From an uncultured Roseburia sp. (GTDB lineage Bacteria; Bacillota; Clostridia; Lachnospirales; Lachnospiraceae), in the NCBI GenBank assembly GCA_934307185.1, contig CAKRCJ010000056.1, positions 1-10,624 of the forward strand: 10,624 nucleotides of DNA, written 5' to 3'. This document shows, one piece after another, positions 6,535 to 10,624 of the stretch. The notes under the pieces were generated by a model that did not search any database, had not been told where the DNA came from, and saw nothing but the letters and a program-made list of their open reading frames with translations. Numbering within the stretch: the stretch's first letter is position 1; each line of letters begins with the position of its first letter. The position numbers and the translations under genes were made by a program.

Positions 6535-7710
6535 ATGATTTACATAGGAATTGATGTTGCAAAGGATAAGCATGATTGCTTTATCACCAACTCTGATAGC
6601 GAAGTGTTGTTTAAAGCATTTACCATCTTCAACAACTTAGATGGTTTTAATGATCTTTATCAAAAGATTGAATCCGTTATGGATGATGTGACAAAAGTAA
6701 AAGTAGGACTGGAAGCCACTGGACACTATAGTTACAATCTCCTTGGATATCTCATTGATAAAGGTCTGCCCACCTATGTTATCAATCCGTTACATACAAA
6801 TCTGTACAGAAAAAGTCTAAGCCTTAGACAGACGAAAACGGATAAAGTAGATGCCCGCACGATTGCTTCCATGCTCATGTCTGATGTGAACTTAAAGTCC
6901 TACTCAGACACATCTTACCACAACGAAGAGTTAAAGTCATTAACTCGTTATCGTTTTGATAAAGTAAAAGAACGTGCCAAGCTAAAAACTTCCGTTTCAA
7001 GACTGGTCTGTATCTTATTCCCTGAATTAGAAAAACTTGTACCAACACTTCATATGGCATCTGTTTATGCATTGCTTTCTGAATTTCCCAGTGCTAAACA
7101 TGTAGCTACTGCACACCTTACCAGACTTACAAATCTTCTTTCCGAATCTTCCAAAGGTCGATATGGTAAAGATACTGCTATTACTTTCAGAGATTCTGCA
7201 AGAGCTTCTATCGGCTCAAATATGCCAGCCAAATCTCTTGAATTGAAGCACACCATCAAACTTATTCAGGAACTTGATTCAGAGATTGATGAAATCGAAA
7301 ATGAGATTAAAATCATCATGGATGAAATCAACTCTCCAATTCTTAGCATTCCTGGAATCAACTATCGCATGGGAGCTATGATTATTGCCGAGATCGGTAA
7401 TTTCAATCGTTTTGATTCTCCTGATAAGATCTTAGCTTATGCCGGCTTTTCGCCATCAACATATCAATCCGGACAACTGGATGGTGCCTACGCACATATG
7501 GAAAAACGTGGCTCCAGATACCTGCGATACGCTTTGTATAATGCCACCAAATATGTCTGCCACTGGGATCCAACATTTGCAGCCTATCTTGCTAAAAAAC
7601 GAGCGGAAGGTAAACATTACAATGTTGCCATATCACACGCTGTAAAAAAATTGGTTCGAGTGATTTATCATCTTGAAAAAACAAAGCAGCAATACATAAA
7701 AGCAGCTTAA
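6535..7710 (+). CDS. IS110-family RNA-guided transposase/recombinase (DEDD)
   Basis: 391 residues, a full-length size for the family. The RuvC-like N-terminal domain (PF01548) shows D7 in YIGIDVAK, E60 in GLEATGHY, and D103 and D106 in KTDKVDAR, completing DEDD. A helical region (about 230-265) precedes the C-terminal Transposase_20 domain (PF02371), with SIPGINYRMGAMIIAEIG (271-288) and the catalytic Ser in YQSGQ (S312). The enzyme recombines element and target at a core dinucleotide guided by a bridge RNA. AAGGAG lies 7 nt before the ATG. All key residues are present, so the protein is probably active. It is the only large plus-strand gene in the window. Its base composition is intermediate between the AT-rich cargo and guaA. 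Confidence 0.96.
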   Translation: MIYIGIDVAKDKHDCFITNSDSEVLFKAFTIFNNLDGFNDLYQKIESVMDDVTKVKVGLEATGHYSYNLLGYLIDKGLPTYVINPLHTNLYRKSLSLRQTKTDKVDARTIASMLMSDVNLKSYSDTSYHNEELKSLTRYRFDKVKERAKLKTSVSRLVCILFPELEKLVPTLHMASVYALLSEFPSAKHVATAHLTRLTNLLSESSKGRYGKDTAITFRDSARASIGSNMPAKSLELKHTIKLIQELDSEIDEIENEIKIIMDEINSPILSIPGINYRMGAMIIAEIGNFNRFDSPDKILAYAGFSPSTYQSGQLDGAYAHMEKRGSRYLRYALYNATKYVCHWDPTFAAYLAKKRAEGKHYNVAISHAVKKLVRVIYHLEKTKQQYIKAA

Positions 7711-7737
7711 ATCTTTCTAATTCAATACTCCTTTTTT

Positions 7738-7762
7738 GAGCACCTATCACGATGCTCTTTTT
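7738..7762 (+). terminator. Terminator-like hairpin after the transposase gene
   Basis: GAGCA (7738-7742) pairs with TGCTC (7753-7757) around a 10-nt loop and is followed by TTTTTG. The stem is short, so the terminator is modest. If the IS right end is at 7744-7745 the hairpin is formed partly by flanking DNA, which would make it fortuitous. Confidence 0.45.
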
Positions 7763-7785
7763 GTCATACAGTTTTCAAGGTTCAA

Positions 7786-7804
7786 GGAACTCTAACTGAG
7801 TTCC
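7786..7804. repeat. Perfect 7-bp hairpin right of the IS
   Basis: GGAACTC (7786-7792) and GAGTTCC (7798-7804) pair perfectly around TAACT. No T-tract follows on either strand. It may be an operator-like palindrome upstream of the gene at 5387-6232 in the pre-insertion arrangement, or belong to the IS right end if that end lies farther right than I propose. Confidence 0.35.
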
Positions 7805-7881
7805 AAATATATCTAAAATACATTTCTGTACTTTATTCAAAAAATATCATTTTAAGGCTTGACTTTTAATAGTTAGTCTTC

Positions 7882-8166
7882 CTATTTTAAGTTCTTTAAT
7901 TTTGCTTGAAGTTCAGCAATTTGCGCTTCAATTGCCTGTTTTTCTGAATTCTGCTTATCATATTCTTCGTCGGGTATCCACTCCATTATCTCCCCTGGTT
8001 GAACATGAAGATATTCGCATACTTTGTTGAGGGTGTCGGTGGATATTGTTCTGTTTTTCGTAAATTTTGCAGTCATAGAAGGGCTTAATTCAAGTTTCCT
8101 TTGCAAATCTATATATTTCATATTTTTTGATTTTAAGTAATTACCTAATTTATTGTATACAATCAT
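7882..8166 (-). CDS. Small XRE/Cro-type (HTH_26-like) transcriptional regulator
   Basis: 94 residues from the preferred ATG at 8166. Residues about 4-62 form a Cro/C1-type helix-turn-helix: YNKLGNYLKSKNMKYIDL, then a recognition region (LSPSMTAKFTKN), then ISTDTLNKVCEYLHVQPGEI, which is characteristic of HTH_26 (PF13443). Residues 68-94 are a Glu/Gln/Lys-rich helix, probably a short coiled coil. A longer start at 8196 would begin only about 10 nt after the predicted transcript start, while family members usually begin near MIVYNKL, so I choose the internal ATG (GTGGA just upstream). It stands alone between the IS and the recombinase remnant. Such regulators often control excision or cargo genes of mobile elements; no target is evident here. 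Confidence 0.8.
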   Translation of the reverse strand: MIVYNKLGNYLKSKNMKYIDLQRKLELSPSMTAKFTKNRTISTDTLNKVCEYLHVQPGEIMEWIPDEEYDKQNSEKQAIEAQIAELQAKLKNLK

Positions 8167-8211
8167 TTTTCCACATCCAATCCTTTGTTTATTCATAGTT
8201 CCAACACATCT

Positions 8212-8217
8212 ATTATA
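8212..8217 (-). promoter_or_regulatory. -10 element for the XRE regulator
   Basis: Perfect TATAAT on the minus strand, about 46 nt before the preferred start codon. No good -35 is seen 16-18 nt upstream, so it may need an activator or be self-regulated. Confidence 0.4.
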
Positions 8218-8265
8218 CCTTATATCGGTGAATTCGCATATTCATTTTATGTCATATTTCCGCAA

Positions 8266-8321
8266 TATAAAAGATCACCCCCGTCAAGCCCAATAGTTAC
8301 TGACGAATTTGATCTTTTATA
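8266..8321. terminator. Long bidirectional hairpin between recombinase remnant and XRE gene
   Basis: TATAAAAGATC (8266-8276) pairs with GATCTTTTATA (8311-8321) over 11 bp, with an inner CGTCA/TGACG (8282-8286/8301-8305) beyond a 5 x 5 internal loop. The outer A/T run gives U-rich 3' ends on both strands. On the minus strand two more U-G pairs form, so it probably ended the recombinase transcript. It also lies just upstream of the XRE promoter and could be an operator. Confidence 0.55.
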
Positions 8322-8373
8322 ATCAAATTTTCGAAATTTTTTTATTATAATATGTGTCAAATCAAGATTTAAT

Positions 8374-8699
8374 TTATCTCGTTTTTATTTCAAACCTGTT
8401 CTTGAAGATGAATCATATATCATCCTTGGCATTTACCTCCACTTTATACATCAGACTGCTCCAAAGTCCCTCATCGAATTCTTCTATCAAAGTAACCTGC
8501 TTTTCCAATGCACGAAGGAATCTCTTGAACAACTCCCTCTGTGCTTTCTATCAATCTGTTCTGAAATCCTGTCCCATTCTGATTTGATAGTATTGTGCTT
8601 TTCGGTAATATCAGCATATCTTCTCTCATATTCATTCTGGTCAAGTGCCGTCCAGCTGTTCTCAGCTATGGCTATCTGCATTTGCTCTGCAATAATTGT
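8374..8699 (-). pseudogene. Large serine recombinase, C-terminal remnant with frameshift and stop
   Basis: The minus-strand reading begins IIAEQMQIAIAENSW and LDQNEYERRYADITEKH, the coiled-coil C-terminal region of large serine recombinases. Near 8535-8540 the frame shifts and sense continues as LFKRFLRALEKQ, then EEFDEGLWSSL and VNAKDDI. A TGA at 8413-8415 stands where Arg is expected (I-stop-FIFKN), and the frame ends at TAA 8374-8376. Family members are about 500-600 residues with an N-terminal catalytic Ser domain. That domain and the zinc-ribbon region are absent: the frame is closed by TAA at 8703-8705 and no recombinase sequence is seen before guaA. It is a dead integration gene of a former mobile element. 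Confidence 0.85.
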
Positions 8700-8718
8700 A
8701 CATTACTCCACTCACAAA

Positions 8719-8737
8719 TAGAGCCAAATTAGAGCCA
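8719..8737. repeat. 19-bp repeat, copy 2 (partner at 899-917)
   Basis: TAGAGCCAAATTAGAGCCA differs from the left copy at two positions. It lies 20 bp beyond the truncated end of the recombinase remnant, close to the core-genome side of the junction. Confidence 0.5.
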
Positions 8738-8752
8738 TTTGATAAAACAAAC

Positions 8753-8784
8753 GCCGGAAACCCGCATAAATACAGGCTTTCGGC
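8753..8784 (-). terminator. Modest hairpin, possible second terminator
   Basis: GCCGGAAACC pairs with GGCTTTCGGC with one wobble and one mismatch around a 12-nt loop. On the minus strand it is followed by GTTTGTTTTATC, on the plus strand by ATTTTAG. It could be a back-up stop for guaA read-through or the relic of another gene end. Confidence 0.4.
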
Positions 8785-8802
8785 ATTTTAGTCCTATATT
8801 CG

Positions 8803-9069
8803 GGCAACCCTCTTTATCCTCAAAAGGTAAAATCCTTTATCCCCACCCATCTTCTCTTTCAAGGCATCTTAAGACTTCCTTCAAGGTCTTGGCTTACTCT
8901 CTCTTATCTCTCGATATTCCTCTATTTTCAAGGCTTTCTCCATGGTTTTAAGTAAAAGAAAAAGACCTCATAGAACGGTTTTCCCGCTCTACAAGGTCTT
9001 TATTTTCTCGTTATTTTATTCATTCCCTAGGCTAAAGATTTTTGCCCTTTGAGGATAAAGGGGATTGCC
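8803..9069. repeat. Imperfect ~33-bp inverted repeat flanking the guaA terminator
   Basis: GGCAACCCTCTTTATCCTCA... (8803-8834) is repeated inverted at 9037-9069, with a perfect 13-nt block (CTTTATCCTCAAA) and weaker similarity continuing outward toward 8790 and 9083. The arms enclose about 200 bp that include the terminator. The right arm begins 17 bp after the guaA stop codon. It could be a MITE-like unit or a duplicated, inverted gene end. Confidence 0.55.
8962..9000 (-). terminator. guaA rho-independent terminator
   Basis: On the minus strand AAGACCTTGTAGAGCGG pairs along all 17 positions with CCGTTCTATGAGGTCTT, three of them G-U, with a short A-rich loop, followed by TTTCTTTTACT. On the plus strand the wobble positions become mismatches, so it is oriented for guaA. 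Confidence 0.88.
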
Positions 9070-9085
9070 TTGGGATATTAGTCCG

Positions 9086-10624
9086 TTATTCAAACTCAAT
9101 CGTTCCCGGTGGCTTACTCGTCAGATCATAGAATACTCTATTCACCCCACGCACCTCATTGATAATTCTGCTCATAACCGTCTGAAGTACTGCAAACGGA
9201 ATCTCGGCAGACTCGGCTGTCATGAAATCAACCGTATTGACTGCACGCAGTGCAACTGCGTAGTCGTAAGTTCTCTCATCACCCATAACACCAACGGAAC
9301 GCATATTGGTAAGGGCTGCAAAGTACTGGTTTGGCATCCAGGATGGGTTTTGGCCATGCTCTTTTTTGTAGGCGGCAACTGCTTTGTCCACCTCATCGCG
9401 GTAGATGTAGTCAGCATCCTGTACAATGCGGACTTTGTCTGCATTCACTTCACCGATGATACGGATTCCAAGTCCAGGACCCGGGAATGGCTGACGGAAA
9501 ACAAGATTCTCCGGAATGCCAAGTTCAAGACCTGCTTTGCGGACTTCGTCCTTGAATAAGTTACGGAGTGGCTCGATGATCTCTTTGAAATCAACGAAAT
9601 CTGGTAGTCCACCTACGTTGTGGTGGGATTTGATCACTGCGGATTCACCGCCAAGTCCACTTTCCACTACGTCCGGATAGATGGTTCCCTGTGCAAGGAA
9701 ATCAACAGCTCCGATCTTCTTTGCTTCCTCTTCGAATACACGGATGAATTCCTCTCCGATGATCTTACGTTTCTGCTCAGGCTCTGTAACGCCTGCAAGT
9801 TTGCTGTAGTATCTCTCCTGTGCATTGACACGGATGAAGTTTAAGTCAAACTGACCGTTTGGTCCAAATACGCTCTCGACTTCATCTCCCTCATTTTTGC
9901 GGAGAAGACCATGGTCAACGAATACGCAGGTGAGCTGCTTTCCAATGGCTCTGGATAAAAGTCCTGCTGCAACGGAGGAATCTACACCGCCGGATAATGC
10001 AAGAAGTACTTTTCCATCACCGACTTTTTCTCGGATATCCTTAATCGTACTCTCAACGAAAGAATCCATTCTCCATGTTCCGGCGCATCCACACACACCT
10101 CTTACGAAGTTGTGGAGCATTTTGCTTCCCTCTTCGGTGTGCAGTACTTCCGGGTGGAACTGGATCGCATATAAATTTTTCTCTCTGTTTTCTGCTGCTG
10201 CAACCGGGCAGTCTGCCGTGTGTGCAACAATGTTAAAACCTGGTGCTGGTTTTGAAATATAATCAAAGTGGCTCATCCAGCAGATGGTCGTCGGTGCAAC
10301 ATTTCCAAATAATGGAGAAGTTGTATCCACCATTACTTCTGTTTTACCATACTCACGCACCGGTGCCTTCTCAACTTTGCCTCCTAACACGTGCATCATT
10401 AACTGTGCACCATAGCAAAGTCCCAAAACCGGAATGCCAAGTTCAAATAATTCTTTGGTATAGGTTGGTGAATCCGGCTCGTAGCAGCTGTTTGGTCCTC
10501 CGGTCAAAATGATTCCCTTTGGATTCATGGCTTTGATCTGCTCGATGTCTGTTCGATAGGAATAGATTTCACAGTAAACGTTACATTCTCTGACACGTCT
10601 TGCAACCAGCTGGTTGTACTGACC
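9086..10624 (-). CDS. guaA: GMP synthase (glutamine-hydrolysing), 5' end outside the window
   Basis: 512 codons are visible. The frame runs through the right window edge ([17 protein letters not shown] at the start), so only roughly a dozen N-terminal residues are missing. The enzyme converts XMP, glutamine and ATP to GMP in cytosolic purine synthesis. The class I glutaminase domain shows the nucleophile Cys in LGLCYGAQ (about visible residue 70) and the His/Glu pair in FHPEV (about 157-159). The ATP-pyrophosphatase domain has the P-loop-like SGGVDSS (about 211-217) and [17 protein letters not shown]. The C-terminal dimerization domain ends KPPGTIEFE, as in the family. Base composition is much higher in GC than the cargo genes. 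It is intact as far as seen, is followed by a strong terminator, and marks the chromosomal anchor of the window. Confidence 0.98.
   Translation of the reverse strand, partial: GQYNQLVARRVRECNVYCEIYSYRTDIEQIKAMNPKGIILTGGPNSCYEPDSPTYTKELFELGIPVLGLCYGAQLMMHVLGGKVEKAPVREYGKTEVMVDTTSPLFGNVAPTTICWMSHFDYISKPAPGFNIVAHTADCPVAAAENREKNLYAIQFHPEVLHTEEGSKMLHNFVRGVCGCAGTWRMDSFVESTIKDIREKVGDGKVLLALSGGVDSSVAAGLLSRAIGKQLTCVFVDHGLLRKNEGDEVESVFGPNGQFDLNFIRVNAQERYYSKLAGVTEPEQKRKIIGEEFIRVFEEEAKKIGAVDFLAQGTIYPDVVESGLGGESAVIKSHHNVGGLPDFVDFKEIIEPLRNLFKDEVRKAGLELGIPENLVFRQPFPGPGLGIRIIGEVNADKVRIVQDADYIYRDEVDKAVAAYKKEHGQNPSWMPNQYFAALTNMRSVGVMGDERTYDYAVALRAVNTVDFMTAESAEIPFAVLQTVMSRIINEVRGVNRVFYDLTSKPPGTIEFE

Larger units (their letters stand above)
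6242..7745 (+). mobile_element. IS110-family insertion sequence (RNA-guided, bridge RNA type); ends proposed
   Basis: An intact DEDD transposase gene with a roughly 290-nt structured non-coding region before it and a short tail after it is the layout of the IS110 group, in which the left-end leader encodes the bridge RNA. IS110 elements lack terminal inverted repeats, so ends are hard to see. I propose a CT core at 6242-6243 and 7744-7745, because the third loop of the leader has ACGAGG (6464-6469), complementary to CCTCGT (6241-6246), and GAGCACC (6483-6489), identical to 7738-7744. That gives an element of about 1.5 kb with target AATAATC-CT-ATCACG. A conflict is that a terminator-like hairpin (7738-7757) spans the proposed right end. 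Presence of the IS is certain; the ends are tentative. Confidence 0.75.
8700..9085. other. Non-coding junction between the mobile region and guaA
   Basis: No gene supported. It contains the second 19-bp repeat copy (8719-8737), a modest hairpin (8753-8784), two arms of an imperfect inverted repeat (8803-8834 and 9037-9069) and the guaA terminator (8962-9000). This is where core genome gives way to accessory DNA. Confidence 0.7.

Noticed and set aside
7738..7762. Using the hairpin as firm evidence that the IS extends past 7762
   Set aside because: The stem is only 5 bp and could arise by chance. It conflicts with the donor-loop match and is recorded as an uncertainty instead.
1..10624. CRISPR array, tRNA, rRNA or retron
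   Set aside because: No regularly spaced repeats, cloverleaf, rRNA-like sequence or reverse transcriptase motifs were seen on either strand.

Overview
The window looks like a chromosomal accessory region of a Gram-positive, low-to-medium GC gut Clostridium, most likely Lachnospiraceae. This is inferred from strong AGGAGG ribosome sites, an AT-rich background, the guaA sequence type, and MobV relaxase, serine recombinase and IS110 sequences of a kind common there. No species can be named. Only the right end (guaA, minus strand) is clearly core genome. The rest is a mosaic of mobile-element remnants and cargo, almost all on the minus strand.

Layout from right to left, in the direction of most transcription. 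guaA (9086-10624, 5' end outside the window) ends in a strong terminator lying inside a larger inverted repeat. Next comes a broken large serine recombinase (8374-8699) with one frameshift and one internal stop, then a small XRE-type regulator (7882-8166). An IS110-family element on the plus strand (about 6242-7745) follows. It has an intact DEDD transposase and a roughly 290-nt structured leader that fits a bridge RNA. The IS sits just upstream of a three-gene minus-strand block: an unknown soluble protein (5387-6232), a membrane-anchored protein with an Asn-rich linker (4550-5362) and a GNAT acetyltransferase with an extra C-terminal region (3714-4475). The block is closed by a hairpin terminator at 3572-3602.

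Further left is a relaxase C-terminal remnant (3007-3504). It is followed by a tightly coupled two-gene cassette with its own promoter: an OLD/AAA_21-type ATPase (1547-2821) and a small TOPRIM-like protein (1027-1545). This pair is the best candidate for a functional and possibly undescribed system. Its architecture matches ATPase plus TOPRIM phage-defence modules (AbiL, RloAB, PARIS), but I cannot assign it to one of them. Downstream are a terminator (739-776), an N-terminal relaxase remnant (291-577) and a ribbon-helix-helix protein (25-207) that may belong to another mobilization module continuing past the left edge.

The picture is of a decayed mobilizable element or elements whose transfer genes (relaxase, recombinase) are broken, while the cargo (ATPase/TOPRIM pair, three-gene block, IS110) remains intact. 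The two relaxase pieces occur in reversed order around the ATPase/TOPRIM cassette. No tRNA, rRNA or CRISPR array was seen.
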